From: Natrarchaeobius halalkaliphilus
GTDB lineage: Archaea > Halobacteriota > Halobacteria > Halobacteriales > Natrialbaceae
Length of the DNA: 64,000 nt
Assembly: GCF_003841485.1 (NCBI RefSeq)
Contig: NZ_REFY01000001.1
Location: 186,001-250,000 of the forward strand
Reading direction: 5' to 3'
Below the pieces are notes generated by a model that made no database searches, was not told where the DNA came from, and saw nothing but the letters and a program-made list of their open reading frames with translations. The number at the start of each line of letters is the position of its first letter. Position 1 is the stretch's first letter. The position numbers and the translations under genes are program-made. Shown here one piece after another: positions 52,837 to 63,125 of this stretch.

Positions 52837-54531
52837 ATGAGCGATCCGCGGGTCGTGACGACGCTCGAGTCCTTTCGAGCGGCTGCTCGGAGGGATTCCG
52901 CGGGGGCGGAGATGAGCGGGCCGTCCGCGACTCGCAGCGTTCGCGTTCCGGTCGAAGTACGGGTCACCGTCGAGGACCCGTTCGTCGCGTACAGGCGAGT
53001 ACGCGACGACCGAACCGACGGTGCCTACCTCGAGACGACCGGCGGCCAGCCCGGTTGGGGCTACTTCGGCGTCGATCCGATCGACCGACTCACGGTCGGT
53101 TCCGACGCGGTCACGGCTGTGCGGTCCGGCGACGGATCACCGACGCTCGCCGCACTCGAGGGGATGCTCGAGCGCGACCGACTCGTCCGCGGCGACTGCG
53201 ACGTTCCCTACCCCTGCGGAGCGATCGGCTGGCTCTCCTACGACGTCGCCCGCGAACTCGAGGAGCTCCCGGATTCGGCCGTCGACGATCGAAGCCTGCC
53301 CCGGCTCGAGGTCGCCGTCTACGACCGGCTCGCGGCGTGGACGGAGCCGGTCGACGAGGAGGCGACGCTCCGCGTGACGGCCTGCCCCCGCGTCGAAGTG
53401 GCTGACCTCCCACGGGGCGAATCCAGGGACGACACTCTCGAGACGCAGAGCGAACCCGCCGAACACGACGGCCCCGATATCGCCGTCGATCTCGAGAACG
53501 CGTACGACCGCGGCCGCGAGCGCGCTCTCGAACTCGCACGGCGGGCGCTCGAGGGCGATCCCGACACCGCCGACCCACCGATTTCGACGCCGGCTGCGAC
53601 GTTCGAAAGCGACTGCGGTCGCGAGGCGTTCGCCGGCCGGGTGCGACGGGTCAAAGAGTACGTCAGGGACGGCGACACCTTCCAGACGAACGTCTCCCAG
53701 CGTCTGGCCGCCCCCGCCGCGGTCCATCCGGTCGCCGCCTACGACGCCCTGCGACGGGTCAATCCAGCACCGTACTCGTGTCTGCTCGAATTCCGCGCGC
53801 TCGATCTGGTGAGTGCGAGCCCGGAGCTGTTGCTCGAACGGGACGGGCGGTTCGTCCGAACCGAACCGATCGCCGGAACCAGACCGCGCGGCGAGACGCC
53901 GGTCGAGGACGAGGCGCTCGAGGAGGACCTCGTCGGTGACGAAAAAGAACGCGCCGAACACGCGATGCTGGTCGACCTGGAGCGAAACGACCTCGGCAAG
54001 GTCTGTGCGTTCGGCTCGGTCGACGTCGAGGAGTACCGCCGTATCGACCGCTACGCCGAAGTGATGCACCTCGTCTCGAACGTGACCGGACGACTGGGCT
54101 CGACGGCGTCGCTCGCGGATGCGATCGCGGCGGTCTTTCCCGGCGGGACGATCACGGGCGCGCCAAAGCCCCGAACCATGGAGATCATCGACGAACTCGA
54201 GGCGACCAGACGCGGCCCCTACACCGGAAGCGCCGGGATCTTCGGCTTCGACGGACGTGCGACGCTGAACATCGTCATCCGAACGCTCGTGCGCCACGAC
54301 GACGAGTACCACCTCCGCGTGGGTGCGGGAATCGTCCACGACTCCGATCCGAACCGAGAGTACGACGAAACGCTCGATAAGGCGCGAGCGCTGCTCACCG
54401 CGGTCGACGACGCACTCGGTGACCGGGCGGGACTCGGTCTCGAGACGGACGATGAGCGATCGACGTCGGACGACTCCGACTCGAGGGTGCCTGATACCGG
54501 AGGTGAATCAGACGACAATGACAAGCACTGA
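52837..54531 (+). CDS. pabB: Aminodeoxychorismate/anthranilate synthase component I
   Basis: A 564-residue chorismate-binding enzyme from ATG 52837. C-terminal chorismate domain motifs are [72 protein letters not shown] and [12 protein letters not shown]. With the amidotransferase downstream it converts chorismate to aminodeoxychorismate. The presence of a class IV aminotransferase/lyase gene third in the operon favours PabB over TrpE. It overlaps pabA by 14 bases. Confidence 0.85.
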   Translation: MSDPRVVTTLESFRAAARRDSAGAEMSGPSATRSVRVPVEVRVTVEDPFVAYRRVRDDRTDGAYLETTGGQPGWGYFGVDPIDRLTVGSDAVTAVRSGDGSPTLAALEGMLERDRLVRGDCDVPYPCGAIGWLSYDVARELEELPDSAVDDRSLPRLEVAVYDRLAAWTEPVDEEATLRVTACPRVEVADLPRGESRDDTLETQSEPAEHDGPDIAVDLENAYDRGRERALELARRALEGDPDTADPPISTPAATFESDCGREAFAGRVRRVKEYVRDGDTFQTNVSQRLAAPAAVHPVAAYDALRRVNPAPYSCLLEFRALDLVSASPELLLERDGRFVRTEPIAGTRPRGETPVEDEALEEDLVGDEKERAEHAMLVDLERNDLGKVCAFGSVDVEEYRRIDRYAEVMHLVSNVTGRLGSTASLADAIAAVFPGGTITGAPKPRTMEIIDELEATRRGPYTGSAGIFGFDGRATLNIVIRTLVRHDDEYHLRVGAGIVHDSDPNREYDETLDKARALLTAVDDALGDRAGLGLETDDERSTSDDSDSRVPDTGGESDDNDKH

Positions 54532-55222
54532 GGCCAGAATCCTCGTCGTCGACAACTACGACTCGTTCGCGTACAACCTCGTCCAGTACGTCGGTGAGGT
54601 AGCGGACGAGGTAGTCGTCCGGCGAAACGATCGGATCGATCTCGAGGACGTCCACGACCTCGATCCGACCGGAATCGTCGTCTCTCCGGGTCCGGGAACG
54701 CCACAGGAGGCGGGAATCTCGATCCCGCTGTTCACCACGAGTCGGTATCCGATTCTCGGCGTCTGTCTCGGCCACCAGGCGCTGTGTGCCGCAAACGGCG
54801 CGCCGATCGTCCACGCCTCTGAGATCGTCCACGGCAAGCCCTCGACGGTCTCTCACGACGGCGACGGAATCTTTTCGGGACTGCCGGAGACGGTTCAGGT
54901 CGGGCGCTATCACTCGCTGGCCGTCGGTCGGCGGGATCTCCCCGACGCGCTCGAGGAAACCGCTCGGACGACCGACGACCGCGGCGTGTTGATGGCGGTC
55001 CGCCACCGCGATCGACCCCACATCGGTGTCCAGTTTCACCCCGAAAGCATCTTGACGCGTCGCCAGGACGAAACGCGCGAGGGGGAGTCCGCCGGCGAGC
55101 GCGGGCAGGGCATCTCGCTCGAGGTCGGCAAACGGATGATCGCGAACTTCTGTCGGTTCGCCGCCGCGGTGACCGACGAAGCGCGATCGACCGAGGAAAC
55201 GTCCGACGAGGGACGATCGTGA
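54518..55222 (+). CDS. pabA: Glutamine amidotransferase component II (PabA/TrpG)
   Basis: A 234-residue class I amidotransferase from ATG 54518, within the end of pabB. The oxyanion and nucleophile motifs are [12 protein letters not shown] and GVCLGHQAL (Cys nucleophile). The catalytic His-Glu are in GVQFHPESI. It releases ammonia from glutamine for PabB. Its stop overlaps the next start by four bases. Confidence 0.9.
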   Translation: MTSTEARILVVDNYDSFAYNLVQYVGEVADEVVVRRNDRIDLEDVHDLDPTGIVVSPGPGTPQEAGISIPLFTTSRYPILGVCLGHQALCAANGAPIVHASEIVHGKPSTVSHDGDGIFSGLPETVQVGRYHSLAVGRRDLPDALEETARTTDDRGVLMAVRHRDRPHIGVQFHPESILTRRQDETREGESAGERGQGISLEVGKRMIANFCRFAAAVTDEARSTEETSDEGRS

Positions 55223-56112
55223 CCGACGAACTCCGCTATCACGTCGACGGCGAACTCGTTCCCGCATCCGAGGCAGCCGTCAGCGTCGACGACCGCGGCT
55301 TTCGCTACGGCGACGCCGCCTTCGAAACGCTCCGAGCCTACGGCGACACGGTGTTCGCCTGGGACGCCCACGTCGAGCGCCTCGAGGAGACCTGCGCGGC
55401 GCTCTCGCTCGACCACGGCCTCTCGAGTGCGGATCTTCGAGGACGAATCGACGAGACGCTTTCGGGGAACGGCCTCTCGGACGCTTACGTCCGGCTGTCG
55501 ATCACGCGCGGCGTCCAGCCCGGAAAGCTAACCCCCCATCCGGACGTGGGTCCGACGGTCGTGGTTTACATCAAAGCGCTTCCTCGGGGCGGTCTCGAGG
55601 GAGATCCGGTCTGGGACGGACCCGCAGCCGTCCGGACGGTCGAAACTCGACGGCTGCCGGACGAGGCGATCCCGGCGAGCGCCAAGACGCACAACTACCT
55701 CAACGGAATTCTCGCCCGCGCCGAACTCGCCGGTTCCACGGGGTCGGTCGACGCGCCGGACGAAGCGCTCATGCTCGATCTCGACGACAGCGTGGCCGAG
55801 GGCGCGACGAGTAACCTGTTTTTCGTCCGAGACGGGACGCTCCACACCCCCTCGACCGACGGACCGGTTCTTCCGGGGATCACCCGCGACATCGTTCTCG
55901 AGTTGGCTCGAGAGTGCGATCTTCCGCTCGAAGAGGGTCGATACGGGATCGACGACGTTCGCGAGGCCGACGAAGCCTTCCTGACCAACCGAACGTGGGA
56001 GCTGCGTCCGGTCGGAACCGTGGACGGCGTCGAGATCGGCGGCGGTCCCGTCACCGCTCGTCTCTCGAGGCTGTACGACGAGCGCGTCGAATCGGCCTGT
56101 TATCGCACCTGA
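55219..56112 (+). CDS. pabC: Class IV aminotransferase, probable aminodeoxychorismate lyase
   Basis: A 297-residue PLP enzyme from GTG 55219. DDRGFRYGDAAFETLRAYGD and ETRRLPDEAIPASAKTHNYLNGILARAEL contain the fold-type IV signature; the PLP lysine is K in SAKTHNYLN. EGATSNLFFVRDGTLHTPS follows. In this operon it most likely releases pyruvate from aminodeoxychorismate to give p-aminobenzoate. A branched-chain aminotransferase role is the alternative. The operon order is pabB-pabA-pabC. Confidence 0.82.
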   Translation: MTDELRYHVDGELVPASEAAVSVDDRGFRYGDAAFETLRAYGDTVFAWDAHVERLEETCAALSLDHGLSSADLRGRIDETLSGNGLSDAYVRLSITRGVQPGKLTPHPDVGPTVVVYIKALPRGGLEGDPVWDGPAAVRTVETRRLPDEAIPASAKTHNYLNGILARAELAGSTGSVDAPDEALMLDLDDSVAEGATSNLFFVRDGTLHTPSTDGPVLPGITRDIVLELARECDLPLEEGRYGIDDVREADEAFLTNRTWELRPVGTVDGVEIGGGPVTARLSRLYDERVESACYRT

Positions 56113-56163
56113 CCGGGTTCCGGCTTCAGTAGCTTCAAGCGTCGGCGTAGACGAGGGTTTTGT

Positions 56164-57546
56164 GTGCTATTTCGAGGGCGGAAACGGCTCGTGAGCGTCT
56201 GGCGGCGCGTATTCGACCTCTCCTGGCCGGTGATGGTCGAACAGTTCCTCCGGACGCTCATGCGGACGACGGACGTGGCCGTGACCGGACTGTTCTCTCC
56301 CGCCGCGATCACCGCCGTCGGGCTTGCCGATCTCTACGCTCGGCTGCCGCTTCGAATCGGACTCGGCCTCGGTAGCGGCGTCATCGCGCTCTCGAGTCAG
56401 GACACCGGAAGCGGAGAGAGCGGGAACCGGGACGAAGCGATCTCGCAGGCGGTGATACTCGGGGCACTGGCTGGAGTTCCGTTCGCCGTGTTCGGGGTGC
56501 TGTTCGGTCAGTGGGCGATCAGCATTCTCGGTGCCGAGTCCGAGGTCGTTCGCATGGGTGGGATCTATCTGGCGATCATCTTCGTGACCAGTCCCGCACG
56601 TCACGTCGCAATCGTGGCCTCGCGGTCGATTCAGGGTGCGGGTGATACGCGGACGCCGATGTACGTCAACGTCGTCTCGAACGGACTCAACATCGTCGGT
56701 ACCGTCGTCCTCGGTCTGGGGCTCGGACCGGTCCCGCAACTACAGATCGTCGGCGTCGGGATCGCGACGGCGGTTGCCAACGTCCTCTCCGCTCTCGCGC
56801 TCGTCTTCGCGCTCTGGACGTCGTGGGCGCCCGCCGGCTTCGCCCGGCCGCGCCAGTGGACCATCACGAAACAGCTACTCCAGATCAGCGCGCCGCGGAT
56901 TCTCGAGGGGATGTCGACGTTCGTCATGGAGTTCCCGTTCAACGCGATCTTGCTCGTCTTCGGCACGGAGGTCAACGCAGCCTACCAGATCGGCCGCCGC
57001 GTCTATCAACAGATCACCGCTCCGCTGTCGCGCGGTTATCGAACGGGAACCAGCATCGTCGTCGGTCAGAACCTGGGCGACGGGAACGTCGACGGCGCCC
57101 GATACGACGGCTGGGCTGCGGCGCTGCTGGGGCTCGTGACGGTCGGCTCGCTGGGCGGGCTCCTCTTTCTCGGAGCCGAGCCGCTCGTCGCGTTCTTCAC
57201 GGACGATCCAGAGACGCGACGCGTTGCAGCCGAATTCGCTCGAGCCTACGCGGTCGCAGCGCCGTTTACCGTGCTGTACGCCGTCCTCTCCGGCGCACTC
57301 ACGAGCGGGAGCGACACCCGGACGCCGTTCGTCGGGCGGGTCTCGGGCATGTTCTTCGGCATGCTCGGCGTTTCTTACGCGTTCGGGATCGTCCTCGGCT
57401 ACGGCATACCGGCGCTGTATGCGTCGATCGTCGTCTACTACGTCTGGGCCACGGCGTACGTCGCCCGTGGCTTCTATCGCGGCGGCTGGATCGAACGGAC
57501 ACAGACCATGATGGCGGAGCGGGGAAGTTCACCCGGCAAAGATTGA
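56164..57546 (+). CDS. MATE-family efflux transporter
   Basis: A 460-residue protein starting at GTG 56164. Twelve hydrophobic segments are visible. The family text includes LSWPVMVEQFLRTLMRTTDVAVTGLF, PLRIGLGLGSGVIALSSQDTG, VASRSIQGAGDTRTPMYVNVVSNGLNIVG and GRRVYQQITAPLSRGYRTGTSIVVGQNLG. MATE exporters use Na+ or H+ gradients to expel cationic compounds. The substrate is unknown. It is probably separate from pabC. Confidence 0.88.
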   Translation: MLFRGRKRLVSVWRRVFDLSWPVMVEQFLRTLMRTTDVAVTGLFSPAAITAVGLADLYARLPLRIGLGLGSGVIALSSQDTGSGESGNRDEAISQAVILGALAGVPFAVFGVLFGQWAISILGAESEVVRMGGIYLAIIFVTSPARHVAIVASRSIQGAGDTRTPMYVNVVSNGLNIVGTVVLGLGLGPVPQLQIVGVGIATAVANVLSALALVFALWTSWAPAGFARPRQWTITKQLLQISAPRILEGMSTFVMEFPFNAILLVFGTEVNAAYQIGRRVYQQITAPLSRGYRTGTSIVVGQNLGDGNVDGARYDGWAAALLGLVTVGSLGGLLFLGAEPLVAFFTDDPETRRVAAEFARAYAVAAPFTVLYAVLSGALTSGSDTRTPFVGRVSGMFFGMLGVSYAFGIVLGYGIPALYASIVVYYVWATAYVARGFYRGGWIERTQTMMAERGSSPGKD

Positions 57547-57623
57547 CGGCCCCGACGCTCAGACAACGATCGACGGTCCCGACGTTCGAGCAACGGTCGA
57601 CGGCCCCGTCGTCCGAAGAACAG
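57544..57623. repeat. Three 26-27-base tandem repeats after the MATE gene
   Basis: Units of the type TCGACGGTCCCGACGTTCGA start at 57544, 57570 and 57597. The length is nine codons, and in one frame they read as three similar nonapeptides. They sit in the short gap between converging genes. Confidence 0.6.
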
Positions 57624-57688
57624 CGGATGGTGCCACGCGTTCGCTTCCGAACCGCGCTTCCGTCGGGCGATCGGGTGTCCATCGGCGA

Positions 57689-58840
57689 TCAGTGGCACCC
57701 ACCGTCCGCCTCGGAACCGGGAACGGTTCGGTCCGGATCGTCCGAGTCACGTGGCGTCTCGAGAAGCTCTCGGTCCGTCCCCGCGAACTCGAGGATGAAC
57801 TCCGAGCCAAAGGCGGTTGCGGGCGTCTGGAATCCGGGCGGAACGCGATCGGCTGACTCCTCCCCATCCGACCGACCAGCCAGCAGCCGCTCGGCCGCGC
57901 CGACGGCAGTGTGGGCGGTCAGCGCGTAAACGTTCGGCGTCCGGAGTCTCGCTCGCACGCGTCGGCTCGGTTCGTCCCGTTCGCGTATTTCGCCCCAGAT
58001 CGTCATCGTGCCCTCGGCCAGTTCACGATCACCGGGACCGTCGAGGATCGCCTCGAGCAACCACGACAGCGAGCGTTCGACCGGTCGGATCTCGAGTAAT
58101 CCGGCGAGAGAATCGGCCGTTGCCATCGCTCGTGCCATCCACGGCGGCATCGCGGCGTACACCTCGACCGATTCGACGCCGGCGCTCCGTGGCGCAGTCA
58201 CGACGTCGCCAAGCGGGATCGTCACGGCGTGTTCGGGGCCGTCCCCGAAGTCGATCCGTCTGGATCGAAACGCCGCCGGAACGTTGACGAGACGACCGTT
58301 CCGACGAACGACGCCGCCGTCACCGGCGAGCCCGGCCAGCGTGCGAGCGGTCCCGCTCGAGGGCGTCCCCCTCCCTTTGATTCCGAGGGTGAGTTTGTCG
58401 CCCGACGGGAGCCGTTCGGAAAGATATCGGGCGAGACAGTCGGTCGGAACGACGTCGAATCCGACGCCCGGGAGCAGCGTTACGCCGGCGTCTCGGGCCG
58501 ACTCGTCGCGCTGTCGGAGCCGCTCGAACACCGGAAACTCGCCGGTGATATCGAGGTAGTCCGTTCCCGTCTCTATACAGGCATCGACCAGCGTATCGGC
58601 CGTCTCGACGAACGGACCCGCACAGTTCAAGAGGACGTCGAACTCCCGGACGTGAGCCGCGACGTCGTCCGTCTCGAGGTCGAACACTCGTCCGTCGACG
58701 CCGAGAGCGGCCGCTTGCGTGGAGAGGCGCTCGCCGTCGCGGCCGGCGACGGTCAGTGAGTTCACTCCCCGCGAGACGGCTTCGTTCGCGATCAACCGGC
58801 CGGTGTAGCCGTAGGTGCCGTAGACGAGAAGTGACGGCAT
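57689..58840 (-). CDS. Saccharopine-dehydrogenase-like oxidoreductase
   Basis: A 383-residue protein. The N-terminal Rossmann region is LLVYGTYGYTGRLIANEAV, and FDVLLNCAGPFVETADTLVDACIETGTDYLDITGE is typical of the Sacchrp_dh_NADP family. Members include trans-acting enoyl reductases and uncharacterised enzymes. The C-terminal domain is not diagnostic. The substrate is unknown; it may act in lipid or amino-acid metabolism. It is convergent with the MATE gene. Confidence 0.82.
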   Translation of the reverse strand: MPSLLVYGTYGYTGRLIANEAVSRGVNSLTVAGRDGERLSTQAAALGVDGRVFDLETDDVAAHVREFDVLLNCAGPFVETADTLVDACIETGTDYLDITGEFPVFERLRQRDESARDAGVTLLPGVGFDVVPTDCLARYLSERLPSGDKLTLGIKGRGTPSSGTARTLAGLAGDGGVVRRNGRLVNVPAAFRSRRIDFGDGPEHAVTIPLGDVVTAPRSAGVESVEVYAAMPPWMARAMATADSLAGLLEIRPVERSLSWLLEAILDGPGDRELAEGTMTIWGEIRERDEPSRRVRARLRTPNVYALTAHTAVGAAERLLAGRSDGEESADRVPPGFQTPATAFGSEFILEFAGTDRELLETPRDSDDPDRTVPGSEADGGCH

Positions 58841-58940
58841 ACCTGGCGTTGATCGCTCGAGGTGTTAAAGCTCCGTCAGACGGTCGTCCGATCCTCCCCG
58901 TCCGTTCGGATCGACTCGCCCACGGCGACGTCGATCGATG

Positions 58941-59303
58941 CTAGCGAACGACGACCGGCGTAACCAGATCCCGTTCCTGGTCGTACTCGAGTAATCCCGC
59001 GTCGATCAGCCGAGGCATGTGATCGTGATAGAGCGAAATGTAGACGTTCGCGACGTGCTCCGGCGACAGCTCCGCGACGCTGGTACCGGTCTCACGGACG
59101 GCGACCTCCTCGGCTGCGTCGGGGAGCGTGAGCGCTTCGCCATAGGTTCGCATCACCTGAAGAAACAGCCGGCGACGCTCGTTCGCGAGTAACTCGAGCG
59201 ACGCGTCGACGGCGTCGGCCCTCGTTTCGCGGCCGTCGAGCCACTCGAGTACTGCACGAACGAACTCGACGCGATCGGACTCGGGGTGGGGCGAGGCAGT
59301 CAT
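58941..59303 (-). CDS. DUF7344-type helix-turn-helix protein
   Basis: A 120-residue protein with the DUF7344 pattern. LELLANERRRLFLQVMRTYGEALTLPDAAEEVAVRE is the HTH, followed by HVANVYISLYHDHMPRLIDAGLLEYDQERD. It is a likely small regulator, similar in size to the one at 3136. It has no operon partner. Confidence 0.78.
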   Translation of the reverse strand: MTASPHPESDRVEFVRAVLEWLDGRETRADAVDASLELLANERRRLFLQVMRTYGEALTLPDAAEEVAVRETGTSVAELSPEHVANVYISLYHDHMPRLIDAGLLEYDQERDLVTPVVVR

Positions 59304-59485
59304 TCGTATCTCGGAGCTCCCTCGAGCGCTCTGGGACTGATGGTCGGAGACTGGGACGAGAATCGCTGGCCGTCACGAGCCGCTGTGACGCTTACCTGTC
59401 GATCGAGGGAGACTCTACCGGTTCCTCTCCCCGACGATAAATATTAGTATCGAATATCCTCGACGGATGTCCGAAATGTTGACCG

Positions 59486-59776
59486 TCAGTCGATCGCGAA
59501 CGTCGGCTCCGCGATCGACTCGCTCTTACAGGAGGGGCATCTCGAGGGACGGTTCAACAGGTCGTCGAAATCGTCGAATCCACAGTCACGACAGGTCGGG
59601 GGTGCGACGAGGAACCGGTCGTCGCCGGCGTCGATCGACCGGGCGACGTGGTGGACGTGGTCGATCACCGCGCCCGACGTCAACTCGAAGTCAGCCGCGA
59701 GTTCGCTCGGCGTTGCCGGCTCCGATCGTAACGCATCAGCGAGTCGCTGACGGGTCGTTTCGTCTGCCTCTCGCAT
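59486..59776 (-). CDS. HTH plus zinc-ribbon transcriptional regulator
   Basis: A 96-residue protein. The first 60 residues form a helix-turn-helix (EPATPSELAADFELTSGAVIDHVHHVARSI). The last 35 hold TCRDCGFDDFDDLLNRPSRCPSCKSE, two CxxC pairs forming a zinc ribbon. This matches archaeal COG3357-type regulators. The target is unknown. Confidence 0.8.
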   Translation of the reverse strand: MREADETTRQRLADALRSEPATPSELAADFELTSGAVIDHVHHVARSIDAGDDRFLVAPPTCRDCGFDDFDDLLNRPSRCPSCKSESIAEPTFAID

Positions 59777-59951
59777 ACCGAAACTGAGTGCTTGGTCGTC
59801 TTATACTGTTGGACGAAACTGACAGTAGTGATAGTGGTACCGGATACTACCGGTACAGGGCCTGAAACCCCGTCAGACGGGGATTCGGGCACATAAATGA
59901 GCGGTGAATGAAAGGGGAAGTAACTTACCTCGTGGCGGCGAACGGGGGTGC

Positions 59952-60923
59952 ATGAAGGCAGTCGTCCTCGCAGGCGGATACGCGACTCGGATGTGGCCGA
60001 TCACGAAACATCGTCCGAAGATGTTCCTTCCGATCGGTGAGTCGACGGTCATCGATCGTATCTTTGCAGAACTCGAGGCGGATACGCGAGTCGATTCGGT
60101 CTACGTCAGTACGAACGAACGCTTTGCCCCGGACTTCGAGGCGCACCTGGCCGAAAGCGAGTTCGAAAAACCTCAGCTCTCGGTCGAGGAGACGACCGAA
60201 GAAGACGACAAATTCGGCGTCGTCGGCGCGCTCGCGCAGTTGATCGATCGGGAGGACGTCGACGACGACCTGCTGGTGATCGCGGGCGACAACCTGATCA
60301 GTTTCGACGTCTCCGACTTTCTCGATTACTTCGAACGTCAGGGTACACCGACGCTCGCCGCCTACGACGTCGGCTCCCGCGAGAAGGCCAAATCCTACGG
60401 GCTCGTCGAACTCGAGGACGATCGTGTCGTCGACTTTCAGGAGAAGCCGGCCGATCCAAAGAGTACGCTCGTCTCGATCGCCTGTTATGCGTTCCCACGC
60501 GATTCGGTCTCCCTGCTCTCGACGTATCTCGAGGAGGGGAACAACCCGGACGAGCCCGGCTGGTTCGTCCAGTGGCTCCAGAACCGCGAGCCGACGTACG
60601 CCTACACCTTCGAGGATGCGTGGTTCGATATCGGAACCCCAGAGAGCTATCTCGACGCCGTCTCCTGGCATCTCGATGGTGACTCGCTCGTCGCGGAGTC
60701 GGCCACCCTCGAGAACGCGACGATCGGTGAGAACGTCCACGTCATGAACGACGTTCGCCTCGAAGAGACGAACCTCGATCACGCCGTCATTTTTTCGGAT
60801 GCGACGGTCCAAAACGGCGATATCAGGCGCTCGATCATCGACGAGGGAACTCACCTCGAGGACCTGGATCTCGCCGGTGCTCTCATCGGCGCACACACGA
60901 CCATTACGAACGGACCGCCGTGA
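59952..60923 (+). CDS. Sugar-phosphate nucleotidyltransferase
   Basis: A 323-residue enzyme from ATG 59952; the frame extends 16 codons upstream without a good start. MKAVVLAGGYATRMWPITKHRPKMFLPIG is the NTP-binding G-G-x-x-T-R-x-x-P...K signature. Next come VIAGDNLIS and DVGSREKAKSYGLVELEDDRVVDFQEKP, then a left-handed helix region (ESATLENATIGENVHV). It makes an NDP-sugar from a sugar-1-phosphate, most likely for the cell-surface glycans. Glucose-1-phosphate is a guess. Confidence 0.82.
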   Translation: MKAVVLAGGYATRMWPITKHRPKMFLPIGESTVIDRIFAELEADTRVDSVYVSTNERFAPDFEAHLAESEFEKPQLSVEETTEEDDKFGVVGALAQLIDREDVDDDLLVIAGDNLISFDVSDFLDYFERQGTPTLAAYDVGSREKAKSYGLVELEDDRVVDFQEKPADPKSTLVSIACYAFPRDSVSLLSTYLEEGNNPDEPGWFVQWLQNREPTYAYTFEDAWFDIGTPESYLDAVSWHLDGDSLVAESATLENATIGENVHVMNDVRLEETNLDHAVIFSDATVQNGDIRRSIIDEGTHLEDLDLAGALIGAHTTITNGPP

Positions 60924-61120
60924 CGAGCTGATCGCTACGACGGACGGACCGCCGTGGCGAACGACTGCCGGAACCGTCTCGAGGTCACGTTCCGAGCCGT
61001 CCAGTAGAACGGTTTCGTCAGCAACCCCTTCGAATTCTCTGTTCGATCCGTCACCGATTGGAACAAACCGTCTCGACGGCCGAGTAAACATTTAATCGGG
61101 CCGAGCCCTAAGCACCGACT

Positions 61121-61774
61121 ATGCTCGATGTCCTCTTCGGGAACATGCCGCTGGTGCTTCTGTCGGCGGGACTCATCCTGATGGCGCTCGAGGCGCTCTC
61201 GCCCGGTGCACACCTCATCGTCATCGGCGTTGCACTGGTCGGCGCGGGACTGGTCGGCGTCCTCTTTCCGACTGCCGCCAGTCCGTTCATCCTCGCGGCG
61301 CTTACGCTGTTCATCGGACTGATCGCGACGTACGTCTACCGCGAGTTCGACTTCTACGGCGGTAAAGGAACCCCACAGACCAGCGATTCCGGCTCGCTCG
61401 CGGGATCGACGGGATACGTCACCGAGCCGATTACGACTCGAGAGGGAGAGGTTAAACTCGACGAGGGCGGGTTCGCGCCGTTCTACAGCGCACGGACGAC
61501 GAGCGGCTCGATCGAGGAGGGCGAAGAGATCATCGTCCTCGACCCCGGCGGCGGAAACGTCCTCACCGTCGAAGCGCTCAGTTCGATCGCCGACGACGAG
61601 ATCGATCGTGCGCTCGCGGAAGAGACTCCGGCCGACGGTGACTCGGCATCCGAACCGTCGTCTGACGTCCACGAAGACTCCGAACTCCCCTCGAGCAGGG
61701 ACGAATCGACCGTCACCGACAACGATACCGACGAGTCCACAGCCACCGAGCGAGAAACGGAGAAGTCGAGCTAG
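61121..61774 (+). CDS. NfeD-family membrane protein
   Basis: A 217-residue protein. Three or four hydrophobic helices lie within residues 5-80, then a cytoplasmic OB-fold-like NfeD domain (SLAGSTGYVTEPITTREGEVKLDEGGFAPFYSA) and an acidic tail. NfeD proteins partner with stomatins, and a stomatin gene follows 62 bases later. The pair probably organises membrane domains. Confidence 0.83.
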   Translation: MLDVLFGNMPLVLLSAGLILMALEALSPGAHLIVIGVALVGAGLVGVLFPTAASPFILAALTLFIGLIATYVYREFDFYGGKGTPQTSDSGSLAGSTGYVTEPITTREGEVKLDEGGFAPFYSARTTSGSIEEGEEIIVLDPGGGNVLTVEALSSIADDEIDRALAEETPADGDSASEPSSDVHEDSELPSSRDESTVTDNDTDESTATERETEKSS

Positions 61775-61836
61775 TACCTCGCACATGTCTCTGAAACAAG
61801 GGAACGTTTTTCCCGTCACCACAACAAGGACGAGCT

Positions 61837-63015
61837 ATGGTCCTAGAACTGCTGCCCATGCAAACGACGGGCGGTGCACTGTTGTTCATCGGTGCACTCG
61901 TCCTCGTCGTCGTCATCGCTGCGCTACTCAGCGCGATCGAAATCGTAGACGCTTACGAAAAGCGCGCACTGACGGTCTTCGGTGAGTACCGGAAGCTCCT
62001 CGAGCCCGGTATCAACTTCGTTCCGCCGTTCGTCTCGAACACCTATCGCTTCGACATGCGAACCCAGACGTTGGACGTTCCCCGTCAGGAAGCGATCACG
62101 CGGGACAACTCCCCGGTCACGGCCGATGCCGTCGTCTACATCAAAGTGATGGACGCAAAGAAGGCGTTTCTCGAGGTCGACGACTACAAGAAGGCGACCT
62201 CGAACCTCGCTCAGACCACCCTCCGTGCCGTCCTGGGCGACATGGAACTCGACGACACGCTGAACAAGCGCCAGGAGATCAACGCGAAGATCCGACACGA
62301 ACTCGACGAACCCACCGACGAGTGGGGAATTCGCGTCGAGAGCGTCGAAGTGCGCGAGGTCAACCCATCCAAGGACGTCCAGCGCGCGATGGAACAACAG
62401 ACCTCCGCCGAGCGGAAACGCCGCGCGATGATCCTCGAGGCACAGGGAGAACGCCGTAGCGCCGTCGAGAAGGCGGAGGGTGACAAACAGAGTGAGATCA
62501 TCCGCGCACAGGGTGAAAAACAGAGCCAGATTCTCGAGGCACAGGGTGACTCCATTTCGACCGTCCTGCGCGCTCGCTCGGCCGAATCGATGGGCGAACG
62601 CGCGGTCATCGACAAGGGGATGGACGCGCTGACCGAGATCGGCCAGAGCGAGTCGACGACGTTCGTACTCCCACAGGAGCTGTCCTCGATGATCGGCCGC
62701 TACGGTAAGCACCTCTCGGGAAGCGACGTCAAAGACGGCGACGACAAACTCGACAGTCTGGACTTCAACGAGGAGACTCGCGAACTGATCGGACTCGACG
62801 ACATTTCCGAGATCATCGGTGAGATCGATCAGGAAGCGGATATGGACGTCGAAGCGATGGAACAGGAAGCCCAGGCGATCAAAGAGGGGAAAGATCCGTC
62901 GACGATCTCTGATCCCGAAGACGTTATCGAGGAGATGGATCAGGACTTCCAGGAACAGACCGACGGCGGTATCGACGACCGCGGTGACGCCGAGGACACG
63001 ACGACGAACAACTGA
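61837..63015 (+). CDS. SPFH/Band 7 stomatin-like protein
   Basis: A 392-residue protein. One N-terminal membrane helix (about 12-34) leads into a Band 7 domain: YEKRALTVFGEYRKLLEPGINFVPPFVSNTYRFDMRTQTLDVPRQEAITRDNSPVTADAVVYIKV, ending at VESVEVREVNP. A long coiled coil rich in QGEKQSQ repeats (about 190-265) and an acidic C-terminus follow. These proteins form oligomeric scaffolds at the membrane, often with NfeD and a protease. Confidence 0.9.
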   Translation: MVLELLPMQTTGGALLFIGALVLVVVIAALLSAIEIVDAYEKRALTVFGEYRKLLEPGINFVPPFVSNTYRFDMRTQTLDVPRQEAITRDNSPVTADAVVYIKVMDAKKAFLEVDDYKKATSNLAQTTLRAVLGDMELDDTLNKRQEINAKIRHELDEPTDEWGIRVESVEVREVNPSKDVQRAMEQQTSAERKRRAMILEAQGERRSAVEKAEGDKQSEIIRAQGEKQSQILEAQGDSISTVLRARSAESMGERAVIDKGMDALTEIGQSESTTFVLPQELSSMIGRYGKHLSGSDVKDGDDKLDSLDFNEETRELIGLDDISEIIGEIDQEADMDVEAMEQEAQAIKEGKDPSTISDPEDVIEEMDQDFQEQTDGGIDDRGDAEDTTTNN

Positions 63016-63125
63016 CGCGGCGTCTCCCCGGTTCCGGCGTTCAATTATTGAGACAGTCCAGTTGCAATGAAGGAGGCAGAGCGAAACCTGTTTTACCGGT
63101 CGGCTCGTCTTGCCAGTAGGTAGTT

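Noticed and set aside
53137-54339. Minus-strand open frame opposite pabB
   Set aside because: Antisense shadow; low-complexity Arg/Val-rich text without motifs.
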